DNA of 64,000 nucleotides from Catonia carolina (Eukaryota; Arthropoda; Insecta; Hemiptera; Achilidae), in assembly GCA_035578175.1 (NCBI GenBank), contig JAQMRL010000010.1:35658784-35722783 (forward strand), given 5' to 3'. The translations under genes were made by a program, and so were the position numbers. Within the stretch, counting starts at the first letter, position 1. Each line of letters starts with the position of its first letter. Under the pieces are notes generated by a model that made no database searches, was not told the DNA's origin, and saw nothing but the letters and a program-made list of their open reading frames with translations. Positions 22,761 through 35,520 of the stretch are shown here, piece after piece.

Positions 22761-24689
22761 ATGACAATTGAAACTTTAGTAGAAGGTTACACATTTATGT
22801 GATTAAAGATAAAAATTCGTTTTTAATAATGTTTTCATTTCCTCGTAACAAAAATTATTTCTAAAAGTCTACTTTAGTAAAATATGTTTTGTAGTGCCAG
22901 TTCAATACAAGTAAGAATAATCTTTATTCCACGTATTATAATAATCTACAACATAATGGCAAATATTTTTGTTAATTTTGTCTATACGTTGGTACTTCTT
23001 TGACATCATATTTTGATGGATGGTTTCCTCCATCACGGCTTTTGCTACAGGAGATACCTAGTTCAACATTTTATATAAAATTCCTATTTAATTTAATTTC
23101 TTTTCATTGTTATACTGATTTGTGTATTTTGCCTTTATGTTGTAGGCTATTATAATATGTGAAATAAAGATTATTTTAATTATTATATTTAATACAAATA
23201 TTTCCGTATTGTTTAATTTTCATGTAGGTACTCGCTGATTTAATTTAAATTTCAATTCTGTATATATTGTGACAATATCTAAAGGGAAAGTGTTGTTGCA
23301 GAATTCTTTAGCAGGACTGAGATTTTAGAAGTGTTAGTGTAAATAATAATAGTTGATAAATCAGGTTAGTTCCAAGAAATGGTTAGAAATTCAATGTACA
23401 AATGGTTAGGTATAATATAAGCCTATTGTTAGGACGGCTACCTGAGAGAGTCGGTGTGTCTAAATAGCTCTTTTGTAATGGTGTTACAACTCTTTATTCA
23501 ATGTGTTTATTTCCAGAATCCGACAGAAAGACTTTTTTTAATATTATGTAATGATCTTTGTTCTGGTAATTTCCATAGCTTACTATTATAAGTGCAACCG
23601 GTTTGGTTAGTCTCAGTTTTTATTTGTCTTTCAGTGAGTGAATTATGCATGGAGTTACGTTGGAGAAGATGTAACGCCTTCTGTGTATCGTTTTACTATG
23701 TATCGTGTAACCGGTTGTAAATAGAATTAAGTTTAATTAATGGCGAGATAATCTAATTACTGATTAAGTACATTGTCATTACTTTATTATAATTAGTTCA
23801 TTATTTATTATAAGTATCTTGTTTGTATTAATTGTAATTTATTAGCATATTTAAGTAAGATTAATTTTTATAATTTACAGTTTGTAATAAATACTTGTAA
23901 TTTTCACAGATTTTTTTATTTGATTTCTTTAGAAGTAGAATATTTCTATTTATATTCTGTGCTAACTTATTGCTTATATATAACTTACATACCAAAGTTC
24001 AAGCTTACATTTTTTAGATCTAGAGATTTTGTGTTTTTTAATGTCAGCGAGTGAATTTTGCATTTATATATATAAATTATGTATTATCAAATTTGATAAA
24101 TTTATATTATAAAAATTTACTTGTATGTTTTTCTGTTTCAGGTATCATGTTGAACGTCAACTGTTCATCACAATTTACGGTATGTTTATTTTTTGTGAAC
24201 GTAACTTAATAATTTTATTACTAATTTTGAAATATATGTAATCAAATTTATGATCATTATTTATTATATTCTGTTTATATAAATCCTAGTGGATAGACAG
24301 ACAGACAATAAAATCTATATTCAATTTGTACATTTAAGAAAGTCTAATGTTTTGTTTTATTATATTCCGATATCGCTACGCCGCACGCATATGGTACAGG
24401 TACGGTCGTTGGGGGTGAATTTTCGTTTTACATGCACACATGTTGTGTTTCTCGTGTAAACATCTTAAACAAAACAACAAAGCAATTTTTAAAATTTAGT
24501 ATATGAATTTTTTCTTAAAGTAAAATGTAAACACTCGTACAATATATTTTTACCATAAAAATAGTTTGTTTAACTTAATAAATAGCGCCTGTATCGTGAC
24601 ACCGCGTGGTTTTACTCCCGGCAATACGTGGTAGTGAAAGCCTTCTCGTACGCTATAGGGACTTTAGAGAGGTCAAATCATGAACCAAA
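22761..24689. other. Repeat-poor AT-rich stretch
   Basis: No transposon recognised and no open frame of 60 codons. It contains the candidate 38-nt exon at 24142-24179. Confidence 0.35.
24142..24179 (+). other. Candidate 38-nt internal exon (unproven)
   Basis: A pyrimidine-rich GTTTTTCTGTTTCAG directly precedes and GTATGT directly follows a 38-nt segment that is open in two of three frames. The splice-site pair is good, but AT-rich DNA makes such pairs by chance and no protein family is recognisable in 12 codons. Confidence 0.25.
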
Positions 24690-25350
24690 ATGAGTAAATT
24701 CTATAAATGCTTACAGATTATTTAAGATATATTTTTACAGCTAGTCTTCTAGCTAGAATAATAATAGCTAGTCTAATAAGACGTAGAATTAGACTGTACA
24801 AGAGCCTTGTGCGTCCTGTTTTCGAATATTGTTTGACGGTATCGTATTATAGAAGAGACGTCACAGATAAGGAACCGGAGAGAGTGCAGAAAAGACTGAT
24901 TTATTAGTTGGAATATAGATCTGGTAAAAAATTTGATAGTATGAAGATGCGCCCTCATTCTACGGGCTTCAAAGTCTAAACGCGCGGCGTAGAGTGTTGG
25001 AAGTTATATACATTTACAACATTCTTCATTCATGGGTTGATGTTCCAGTTATCTCAAAGATATTTGTGAGGGTACCTTGTACAACTTTAAGAAGTATCAG
25101 ATTGTTTACTAGACCCACAAGAAGTAGAATAGCTCCAATTAATAGGTGTATAGCTACAGCAGATGATGTAAATGGACAGGTAGATTTATTTCACAGAGAT
25201 ACTAAAATTAAAGGAAGATTATACAAGATACTGTGAAAGAAGGCTGTGAATATTTCGTGATGTTTATGTTATTTTATGTGGTTTGTGTTCTTCGTGTCTG
25301 GGTGGTATGTGTTGGGCTTGGCGGCTGAGTGTTTTTCTGGTGAAAGAAAA
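24690..25350 (+). pseudogene. CR1/Jockey-like LINE, C-terminal RT fragment
   Basis: Plus-strand frames give RIRLYKSLVRPVFEYCL, then ERVQKRLIY, then after a break YGLQSLNARRRVLEV and IYIYNILHSWVDVP. LYKSLVRP-EYC / ERVQ-R / L--L-RRR---IY--L is the standard tail of CR1- and Jockey-like RTs. The frame is interrupted by a stop after LIY and by a shift. The end may be the A-rich GAAAGAAAAAAAATT near 25350. Confidence 0.7.
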
Positions 25351-25433
25351 AAAATTATAATGATAAGAATATAATGGTGCAGTATACCAAGGTAATATTC
25401 TATCGCTGTTCTACTGTACCACTTCTCATCCTT

Positions 25434-25600
25434 GGCCAGCCCGTTGGCGTAGTGGTTAGCGCAACTGGCTTCTACGCCGGGGTCCCGGGTTCGATTCCCG
25501 GTCAGGTCTGGCATTTTTTATCACTCATCTTTCATACATCATCATACTTCACCGTCTGCATTAGCAGAATTTGCAAAACAGTCAGACGTAAAAAAAAAAC
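25434..25600 (+). mobile_element. tRNA-derived SINE, family S2, best-preserved copy
   Basis: The head reads CGTTGGCGTAGTGGTTAGCG (A-box region) and CCCGGGTTCGATTCCCGG (B-box region, with a perfect T-arm). A body follows with TCATCATACTTCACCGTCTG, CATTAGCAG, TTTGCAAAACAGTCAGACGT and an A10 run. Body and tail match 56222-56402 though the heads differ. A further C-rich piece and a second A-run reach about 25685 and could be part of a longer unit. Confidence 0.85.
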
Positions 25601-25689
25601 ATTTCACATCCTCGCAACCAACCATAGCGTGGGTGGAGACAGCTGGGTGTAGGACAGTTTGGGAGCCCCCCACAAAAAAAAAACGAAAA

Positions 25690-27144
25690 TTTCATGAGAT
25701 TTAAAGAGTCTTATGAGGTTTAGTAACAGTATTAATAAAACAGTAACGATACCACGTCAGCATTAGTTCAGATCTGTTCCTTTAAAATAAATTGATTTTT
25801 GATTTAATTAATTTTGATTCGACAAATAGTTTTATTTATTACTGATGAGTTATGATTAATCTGCTTAGTATAATAACCTTTTTATTTTTGAACGTCTCAT
25901 GTCATCATTAGTATCTTATAGATTAGGCTAATAAATATTTAGTGGATTGCAATATCTTCGAGGAATGTTGAGGTACTTCAAATCCATTTCGTCAATTTTT
26001 CTACCCACTAGTTAGAAAGTTAGTGTTGTTTTCACATACATTAAGAAGTAATAAAAATTTTGAAACACTGTAAAATGTACGAACTAAATTCGCTGTGGTA
26101 GTGCTAGTATTTATGGACAACATTTAAAACTTTTTGGTCATGAATTTTTTACCGGAAGGGTAATAATAATTTAATGAAAAAGTATCTGTTTGAAACATAT
26201 TGGTAATTTAGAGTAAACAAACCTGTACAGTTGTTTCAAATGTAGAAACAATCAAAAAACATATTTTAATAAACAATATACGATTTATAAATGTGATGGG
26301 AATGTGAGTTATCTATTACAATTAAGCTTTATTGTAGAATTATTTAATTTGTTTAAAAGGGTTATTTAAGTTGTTACAGTTACATTTTTTAACAATTATT
26401 CAAATTTTTATAATATCATACAGTTGTATACCAATAAAAGCACATTATTTAAATTTAGGTTAGTGGGCTGAAAAATATTTTCGTAATTTTGCAAACGAAA
26501 TAAGATTTGTTTTATTCATCAGATTGTTATCTTTGTGCCTTCATAATTCAATACAATGCATTAAGTATTGAGGATGTTCATGGTAAACTAGCCATATTGT
26601 TATCAATTATTTTTACTTCAAAACTAGGTTATTTTCTTTTAAATCGTTTGTATTATTTATCAAGAGAAATTTATTTCAATTTTCAATTTTATTTCATTTC
26701 ATTTTAAGAGACAGTTAAATTTTATTTGTAGAAAGAATTTCTTATTGAAGATTCAGGAAATTATAGTATCACTTTATCTTGATCACGCAATCTCAATGTT
26801 ACTTAAATGTAAATAGGCATTTTTATAATTTTAGGTCAAATGTTCATAAATTATATTCGCTCTATTTTACCTGTGTCAAGGTCATATTTATAAATAATGT
26901 ATCAATTCATTTGCCATTATCTTTATAAATTTCTCCATAAATTATCTCAATATATTTGTGCAATTGGCATATATTTTAATATTACTATTTATTTTTTTTA
27001 TCATACATAAATTTTGAAAAATTCTAAATTATTTATAATAAAAATCGTTTTGAACAAAAATTTTGTAAATAATTTATTAAATATTGTTCAGAATTTTTTA
27101 TTTAAAAAAGAGTGGTACACTTCTGTTTACACCTCGGGTGCGAT
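25690..27144. other. AT-rich stretch, nothing recognised
   Basis: A 66-codon plus frame at 26507-26707 shows no domain. No repeat recognised. Confidence 0.4.
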
Positions 27145-27155
27145 TAGTCGTTATT

Positions 27156-27693
27156 TTTTTTTGTTTTTTTCTCTTTAATTCTTTATTTACAACTGTAAAA
27201 TGTTACAACAAGCAAATGTGATGATTATCATAATAATGTAAATGACATGATAGGCATGAGAGGGGTAGGGCCCCCATTGGTGCCTCCCCAAGAATGAAAT
27301 TTGTATATCAAATTAGCAGGTCTCTACTCCAGCGTCTTTTAAGGCGTCTAGGGAGATTATCAGGTAAATGGACGGAGGAAAGTGAACGCACCAGGAGGTT
27401 CTCGTGTTCGTGTGACTTGTCGTGAAAGCGTTTGTATAGGTATTCAATGGCATTTTGTACAAGTGGTGTTTTCAAATCTGTATGTAAGGTTTTGTTGCTA
27501 ACGTAAAGAGGTGCATTTGCTATAAGGCGTAATGTTTTTGACTGGAATGCTTGAATTCGTTGCAAGTTAGAGGGTTTGGTTGAACCGTAAATTTGGGATC
27601 CGTAGGTCCAAATAGGTTTCAAAAGAGAAAAATATATGCGTAATTTTTGTGCCATTGGTAATTTTGATCGTTTGTGAAGTAGGGAATAAAAAG
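27156..27693 (-). mobile_element. LINE-A (Jockey-like), 5'-truncated insertion, copy 2
   Basis: Minus-strand insertion with an A-rich 3' tail (T-run on plus at 27155-27177) and a TSD of TAGTCGTTATT at 27145-27155 and 27694-27704. It encodes the last 115 codons of an RT: MAQKLRIYFSLLKPIWTYGS, then QRIQAFQSKTLRLIANAPLY, ending RRLKRRWSRDLLI. Sequence is nearly identical to the longer copy at 53763-54557, so both are recent. Truncated just upstream of MAQKL. Confidence 0.9.
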
Positions 27694-28106
27694 TAGTCGT
27701 TATTAAAATTATTTATTTTGTGAGGGTATTTCTTAGACGATAACAATGAAAGAATTTTGTTCGAATTAATTAGCGGATAACCTAATTTAGGCAAACATGG
27801 AGTTTATATATCGAGAGTAGTGTAGTTATCCCGAAAATTTCCCACATGTACTCCACTTGCTTTCCCCTTGCGTGCTCCCAAACCTTGATTTTGCAGTATT
27901 TAGCTCACAAGGGTAATCTCCTAAATTTGAACTTTTAAATCAGTTTGATTTGTTCATTTACTATTGTAGAGTTATATATGTTAAAACTGCATATCTAGAG
28001 TCAAACACAGAAAAGTTAAAGGATATTATTATTGTCAAGTTTATAAAATGGTCCAAAAGTTTTATTTTAAATGTTTGTTTTTTAATTTTTTTTCCTCTTT
28101 ATTTAG

Positions 28107-28181
28107 GAAATTCACAATTTGTTGGAGACAATCAGTGAATGTGATAAAACAAAATTTGAAAAATATTTACATGATAAATAA
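28107..28181 (+). other. Candidate 3'-terminal coding exon (unproven)
   Basis: Begins after the strong acceptor-like TTTCCTCTTTATTTAG and is open for 24 codons to TAA, starting EIHNLLETISECDKTK and ending YLHDK. The composition (mixed acidic/basic, heptad-like leucines) looks more protein-like than neighbouring frames. An AATAAA overlaps the stop, but no proper polyadenylation context was established. Confidence 0.25.
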
Positions 28182-28489
28182 ACGTGAGTGGAGATACAGT
28201 CCAGTGAAAAAAAAACATCACTAAGAGTTGCTGCTTTTAAAATGTTATTGATAATAGGTTAGAACTTACTGTTGTAGATTTCAACAAGAAAAATTTACCT
28301 TATGCAATTTTTCTTGTTCAAAATCTTTACTTTAATGACTAACTTACATGTTTATTTTATCTTAATTCAAAAGCAACTACAAATATAAATTAATTCATCC
28401 GGCCGTCTTTATGTTAATTTAAATATTTAATATTCTGCATAGGTCTTCGTTAAGAAAATCAACCTGTTAAAAATCTTCATCTATATGTT

Positions 28490-29220
28490 ATGCGAGATTG
28501 TTACTAACATATCTGTTTAATATTTGTGGATTTTGTGGTAATTGTGTTTGTGATAATGTAAGAATTTGTGTGATTTTGAATAAATTTGAGTGTGTTATAT
28601 TTTATTGGTTATGTATACGGGGTCTATGCTGAGGTTTTAATGTAATTAAATTACGTACGTACAAATGTATTTCAAAATACTTTTGTTCTTTGAGTCAACA
28701 GTATCAAAACAAATAATGTTCACTTGATACACCTTTTTGAAAACCACGAAAACTGCAATATTCTTATATTATCAAATAGAATTTATTTGACTCTCCGCAA
28801 TATTAAAAATATTTTATTCCAAACTGATTTAGTTTTACAAATTTTATAACTAAGTTAATTGTAATTAATTAAGTTGTACTCTACTAGACAGAGCTAGAAA
28901 GATAATTTTAAACAGATAAACTAAATTTCAAGAAAAAGTAAATAGCTAAAAATTATAATTATATTTATCATTAAAAAATTGAGACCTTGCTCTGATCCTA
29001 CACAAATTGTATTTGAATTTTTTCACCGAACCATAGATCAAAACTCTGTTCATTCATTTTGGCTGAATTAGGTGATTGTACCAATTTAGTTTTTGTTTGA
29101 TAGAAAAGTATACCAGTGGTAAAAAGTACAAAGTCTTTATACTGTGATTCAGTGAAATTCCTTTTTGTCATGAGTAGTGGTTCCATGCCAGTTTTCTGTC
29201 TAGTGTAAAACCAAAACATT
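28490..29220 (-). repeat. R3 repeat copy b, with coding-like segment of unknown kind
   Basis: Partner of 8820-9600. The minus strand at 28998-29219 is open for 73 codons and includes FTESQYKDFVLF, QTKTKLVQSPNSAKMNEQ and SFDLWFGEKI. The conserved string between copies is TKTKL-Q-P-SA and LWFGE-I. Conservation in protein wording suggests a mobile-element protein, but I cannot name it. Confidence 0.45.
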
Positions 29221-32200
29221 TAACTATATGTTTTTGACATAGTTTGTGTTTTAAATTTATTTATTTTAACACAGCAACATGTTTTCTAATGGTGGTACCT
29301 TATTGTTAAATATATTTTAATTTACTATTTTCTTGTAAAGTTCAGTTGTCGGGTACGTATCATTAGTTTTGAATGGGCAGATGGTTAGAATATACTCGTA
29401 TTACAAAGAAAGTTTAATGATAATTTTTTATTATTTTTATAACCAAGTTGAAACAAATCATGAAAATAAATCATTAATTCTTGTATCTTCATTTGTAAAA
29501 TTTTCTCAGTTTATAATTTTATACGTTGTTTCCAAATTTTATCAAATTTTATATAATTTGTTTACGAACCTAACAATAAATTTGTTTATTTACCAATTTC
29601 TTTGACCAGAATTTGACAATTTAAAGTATCAAATAAAATTTAAAATGGTTTTTTGTATCACCTAATCGTATTATATTTTTAATATCTAATGAATTTCTTA
29701 CTTTTGTGTATATGAATCCTAAAATTAATTGACTAAAAATCATACATGTGTAGATTTTTAAAATTGTGAAAAATATATCGGTTAAGATAGTACTAAAAAC
29801 ACACGAAACAAAATCATGAGATATTATTTTCTAAATGAAAACCTCTTTTATTTTTCCAGAAACAGGAAATTAAATGAAAGCTTCTACTTCGTGTCGCGGT
29901 TTGTGACTGGTCAATAATTTGCGAATGTATCAGTTGACAGAATCTAAAATAATTGTTTGTATTTATTACATTTCAAGATATACATATATTTGAATTTTTT
30001 AAATGTGAAAAAATTACGTATAAATTTGTCTTTTATATTAAAAAAAATGAAAAATGTTAAATGATTTATTTAAAATAATATAATTCGTGTGGTTTCTGTG
30101 AATCAAAACAAGTTTAATTTATTGAAGTTTTCATTAAATTTTATTTATCAGAAAATGAAAATACTCGTAATATGAAAGAATGCAAACATTTAAAACAATA
30201 TAAAAATGTGCATTATTATTCTTTAATTTATTTATATTTCAAACCTGCATACAATATTAAATATTATTGTTTTTTTCTACATTACAACGAAAGTACAATA
30301 TTTCCCTATGTATAACTAGACTATAAGCAGATGAGTTTGCTTTTACATGTCATGACGGAAGAAAACCTTCCAATAGAGGAACTTCGGAATATTATTATTA
30401 AATTAATTATTATTTTTAAACTTATCTGAATTAAGTTATTACAAAGTTATTTTATGTGTTGTATTGTCATTTTAAAATAAGTCCGTAACATGTTTCCGTG
30501 TCAGTCAGTGAGTGTCGTTTGAATTAGCTAAAAGTGAGATGATTTTATATGATTAAACTTATCATTGGTATTTTGTACTGAACGGGTTTCTTGTTCAAAT
30601 GTATGAATTTTTAAATATCTTTCTAGTAAAAATATAAAACTGAATTTATTGTCAAGAATATGGGACGCTTATATTAACATAAGATATTTTTAGTACAATT
30701 TTTAGCGCTTAAATTAGATAGCCTAATAATGAGATGTTATCAGAAATATTTGAGTAATAAAGTGGTTATTTTCTTTTTTATTCTTCTCCAACAATCTTTT
30801 ATTGGTTAAACTTTACACAGACAACCTTCTTTTTAACTTTTAGTACCCATAACTTAATTTGATATGTCGTAAAGATTTCTAAGCTATTTGACAATTATAA
30901 CAATTTGAGCAGCAATTTTTTCAGAATTGATTTACATTCAGTTTAAGACTTAATATTTGTCTTAACATTTGGTGTATTTGCACAATTGTTTGTCTCGTCT
31001 AAATTTTATTCATGTTCATATAATAAATCTTTCTGAGAACATTACTGTTTATTAAACGGTTTTTCATTTGTTTTATTAAGTTTTATTATGAAGCAGGATC
31101 GAATTGACACAATCAATGGTTACCCACGTGAGGCTTCATGATAGATATAATTTATACAAACAAAAATATCTTTAATGTTTTATCAATTAGTTTTAGTATG
31201 GTTCGGTCTACATTTTGTAATTTTTAGCAGCCACGTTACAGATAAAAAAATGAATATATTACTTAAGAATATTAGAATAATGTACGAAAGGTTCAAAAAT
31301 TACCTTGGTGTAAGTTAAGAATGTTTGTCTTATTAAACTATCCTTACAGTGTTAAAGATTTTACAATTTGTAAAATTTAAGTGTTTTGATATAGTAATGT
31401 TTATAGTTGACGCAATCCTTGTGAGTGTCTAGTATATGAATTTGTCTCGTTGTGGTGTTCAGTGTAAGACATCCGACTAGAATGTGTTGTACAATATTTA
31501 TTTTGTGCTGCAGAGATTAAGTTTATTAGATTTTTTTGCATCATAAGGTAACTGTGTTTCAGTTTAATTTGACCAATTCAAATTCGTGTAATTTTGTACA
31601 TGATTTAAGTTATATTTTTACGTTTATTTTGTAAATTATAAACATATAATTAATAAAATATTTTACGTAAAATACTTTTATTAGTTGTTTTTGTATTTGT
31701 TTTTTGTTTTCTGTATAATTTTAATTCAGGCTACTTTATACATGATTAAATCGTTAAAAAAGTTTAAAAGTTGTTAACTTACAGGAAGACAACTAAAAAA
31801 ATCGTATTTCATTTAAAAAAGTTATCATTACGTGAAAAACGTTGTCTAAAACAAATTCAAACCACATTATCAGGTCCCTAAGTTTATCGTGTTATGTTTT
31901 TATTAACCATATAAAATGTACAACAGTTTACAAAATGATTTGTGAATAATACAACCAGCAATAAAATTTAATAAACAATATACATTTAAATAAAGAAAAC
32001 CAACTAAGGTTGAAAAAAATACTTAAAAAACAAATGTGATACAGTACTCGGAGAATAAAAGTTTAGATACAAATAAAAACTTCCATGTTTAAAAAACCTT
32101 CTAAAGTAAGCAGAAAGAGCACTTTTAACACTATGGATCTCACAACTACTAAAACTCTAATTAAAGAATTAAAAGTAAAATGTATTCCCGCGCCCTTGTC

Positions 32201-33239
32201 CTTTATTTCGTTTTTTTTTCTTTAATCCTAAGAGAAAACACTGCATTACTTTTTCAGTTAAAATATTATGTTCTATGAACGTACATCATAAGACGGTAAC
32301 TTTGGTCAACCGCTTAAAAAAATTAAAAACTAACAATCTTCCCTAAAACTTTTAGCTAATTTAAATTACTGTAAATGTACACGAAATTTGTTAATTATTT
32401 CACCAGTGTCGTGACGACGATTTGAATTATATTTACTCCTTCATTAAAAAGAATTTTTAACGTAAATACAAACAAATTTCATTATTTTGAACTTTGAACT
32501 TTAATTAATTAATTTTTTTATAATTTTCTGTATTTAATTTTTATTTAAACGAATAATAAATCAATGAAAATTTCCTAATAAATATTTTATTTATTCTTTT
32601 TACCCAAAATCATTATTTATATGTTTTTTAGATATTTACATCGTCATTAACACTTTATCATTTTAACTTATAAACACTTACCCAATCATTTTCAATTGTT
32701 TCATTTGTATAAAACTTAACTTCTCGTCTAACTACATGATAGTAAACGAAGTAGCAACCCTAAACCGCTGCATTTTGTTCGTTTATAAACATTAAAAGCC
32801 AAATAAATAATAACTATAATAATAATAACAATAATAATAATAAATATGCCTGAAGAATCGGTGTGCTAAATGTACATATTACTAATGAATAATTTAGGTG
32901 CATAGTAAGAAATCATTGGTTATGGAATTAAGATGGTTAAAGAAGCGAAACTAAACGGCATGATGTTATTGAATATCGGTAATATTTGAGTCAAGTTTTT
33001 AACTTGGATAACGATAAATATATCATAATTTTAATAACATATCTTATGACTGGATATTTTGGCTTTAAGTTTTCCATTAAGATCGTTTTTAATTCGAGAA
33101 AAAATTTTCTGATTTAAAGAAATCAGTTGTTAATCGCGTGACTCCGTATTTTATATTTTAAGTTGAAAAAATATTTGACGTTGTAGTTGTTATTTGATAT
33201 GATGTCATGTTTCGGTTAATTAGATTCGATGTTTTTTTT
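29221..33239. other. Repeat-poor AT-rich stretch
   Basis: No transposon recognised over 4 kb, unusual for this window. A possible acceptor (TTATTTTTCCAG, exon from 29860, open to a TAA at 29915) and an ATA/ACA trinucleotide-rich tract at about 32810-32843 are the only items noted. Confidence 0.35.
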
Positions 33240-33660
33240 AAAATACAATCCGACGGACAAACGACACTTTATCGCGCCGCGTGATATTCCGTTAAATTTA
33301 GAAAAAAGTTTACGAAGACGATCGCGTGATTTAAATCGAATCGAAAATTGGCCGATTTAAAGGTTAGTACAATAAGCGACGGTTCGTAGCACACTGTAGT
33401 ACCCTCAAAAACATACTGTGAAGGGCTTTAGTCTGCCCAATGCAGAAACACGATGGGGGTGGTTTCGCGGGGGGTGGAAAGAGAGAGAGCTGGTCAACAT
33501 AACCCGATCCTTCCCATTCCATCCTTCCTACAACAACCCTTTTACCTCCCGACCTATCCCCCTTAAAAACTCCTGTACAGGAGTGAGAGGAAGATCTGTG
33601 CTCATCCCTCCTTCTCACTCTAGTTTCTCTATTATTTAAAATAATTTTCTTTTTTCTTTT
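33240..33660. other. CpG- and GC-enriched island
   Basis: In a 70%-AT landscape this block has CGCGCCGCGTG, ACGATCGCGTG and GAATCGAAAATTGGCCG, then a purine-rich GGGGGGTGG...AGAGAGAG strand and the perfect 14-bp palindrome CTCCTGTACAGGAG (33570-33583). A minus 103-codon frame and a plus 73-codon frame overlap here but show no domain. It could be a promoter or first non-coding exon; no TATA box or start codon can be chosen. Confidence 0.3.
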
Positions 33661-34189
33661 TCCCATCTTTCTCACAAAGATTCCTCATTTCACCAGCACT
33701 TCATACAACTTCTTAAAAGTTAAAAATTATAACCGCACAAATTTTTACAATTTTTACAAATTAAAACAATTACAATGAGATTGTTTATTAAACACCACTA
33801 AACTGTGAACAATTTTAGTAAGGTAATTAAATTTTTTTATAATACAATAATTCATTAAAGAAACACATGTATAGTTTTGTGTAATTTTACTTTTATTAAT
33901 TTAAAAAGATTTTGCATCTCTACTACAATCGCGCAATTAAGTGAAAATAAAATGAAAACAGTTAGGCAGTTTCAAAATCGGAAAATGAAGTCAAAAATTT
34001 ATTTGAGAGTGTTAATTTTCGTTTTTAATAATTAATTTATGTTAATTTATTCGTACCGTAATATTTGTCATCTGGTAAAATACAGATGAGGACGATGTAA
34101 ATCTGCATTGAAGCCAGTAAATAACCATAAGGTTTGAGTGTTGGAAAAATAAGTTAAAGTGATGAACAAAAGCTAGAGGCTCTATAAAT

Positions 34190-34682
34190 AAATGAGTGGT
34201 TAGTAAGCTTTCGCTAGGTCTCCAGAGTTCTTGGGGCTGGACAAAGACGCCTCAATTGAGTCCAACACTACTTGCCCCATCGTGACGGAGTGAACATGAG
34301 TTTTCTCGCTGCCTTGGATAAAAAAGGTTTCCAGAGTGGATCACCTGAGAAAGACACAAAGCAAACGGACCGGTTCTCAGAACTCCTTAGTGGACCAGGT
34401 CGTTGCTATGGTATGGCCAGTTCAAAGAATGATTACAGAAAGATTGCTTCAATGGATGTTCTCTTTCTGTCCAGCAAATAAAAGGATAGGTCCCCTCCAA
34501 AAACATGGATACAGTGAATCAAAAACGGTATGGCAGCAAGAAATCTCATAAGAGTGACTAGGAAGACAAGAGGTGATGCGTTGTGAGATACGGACAGCGG
34601 AGAAATCAGGGGGACCACTGCAAAAAAGTAAAATCTAATCTCTGCAGGAGATATTACCATTTAACTAAATAATAAAAAAATT
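34190..34682 (+). other. GC-richer segment ending in an A-rich run, origin unknown
   Basis: Markedly less AT-rich than its flanks, with several overlapping short frames, ending ACTAAATAATAAAAAAATT just before R1 copy 2. Sharp composition change plus an A-rich end suggests a retroposed piece of unknown source. No protein domain recognised. Confidence 0.3.
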
Positions 34683-34692
34683 ACATCATGTA

Positions 34693-35520
34693 TATATTTT
34701 TACTTTCTTTTGCCCTATATGAATACATAGGAAAGGAAAGATTCTTTTCATGCCGATTTTTATAAATCAATTTTTCACCGGAAATACATAACGGTTTTTA
34801 GATCCCCTAAACCCCCCAAAAACATGTTTTAAGCATTGGTGTGTGTATGTGTGTGTGTAAATAAAATACCTCAAGAACGCAACATCGCGTCGTACAAAAT
34901 AGAAACTTGGAACTTAAGTTAGGTACCATAAGGGGCCACCACACAAACATTTTCATCAAAATCGTTCACCCTGAATTACTTTTTTATGCAATTTGTTTAT
35001 TTCTTGCAATTTTCTCAAAATCTGCTCCTACGGTTTTTTAAAATCGCCTCATTTAGTACATTTTTTTTGTCCTCTACAACATAGGAAAGCGTCATGTCTG
35101 CTGACATTCTGAAGGGGAAAGATTATGGCCATTACACACATTTTAGGGAAAAAGTGTATGCAATAAAAATTGTAGAAAATTAAAAGACTTACTTTTATTT
35201 TAAACGTTTTTTCCTAATACGCTTGGTTAAGAACCAATAAGTGATTTTCTGTATTTTCCTCATTAAAATCAGCAAAAAATGGTTTTCTTATTGCGGCCTT
35301 AGTATGCATTTTCAGTTACCTATAAAACATAAAAAAACCTGGAAAAGTGTATAAATATCAAAATTATCTATAGAAAATTAGAAAAACCTAAAACTTGTAT
35401 TTCAAGCACTTTCTCTATAGATTCTAGTTAAGCTTCAATTAATGATTTTCTGTATTTTTAAGTCCTACAGAAATTAATTTCTATTTAGCGTCATTCAATC
35501 ATGATTAAAATTAGATTATG
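34693..35520 (+). repeat. R1 repeat copy 2, nearly complete
   Basis: Begins TTTTTACTTTCTTTTGCCC, passes CACCGGAAATACATAACGG and a TG tract (about 34840-34858), and holds two diverged copies of an internal ~190-bp unit. The units are marked by CTTATTTT...TCTAATACGC and TTAATGATTTTCTGTATTTT wording (about 35100-35290 and 35295-35460). It ends near TCATGATTAAAATTAG. Confidence 0.75.

Noticed and set aside
25434..25510. Functional tRNA gene
   Set aside because: A and B boxes are good, but there is no pairing acceptor stem and the sequence continues into a SINE body and A-tail.
33364..33675. 103-codon minus-strand frame
   Set aside because: Arg/Ser/Lys-rich reading of a GC-rich block with an overlapping opposite-strand frame; no domain, no splice or start support.
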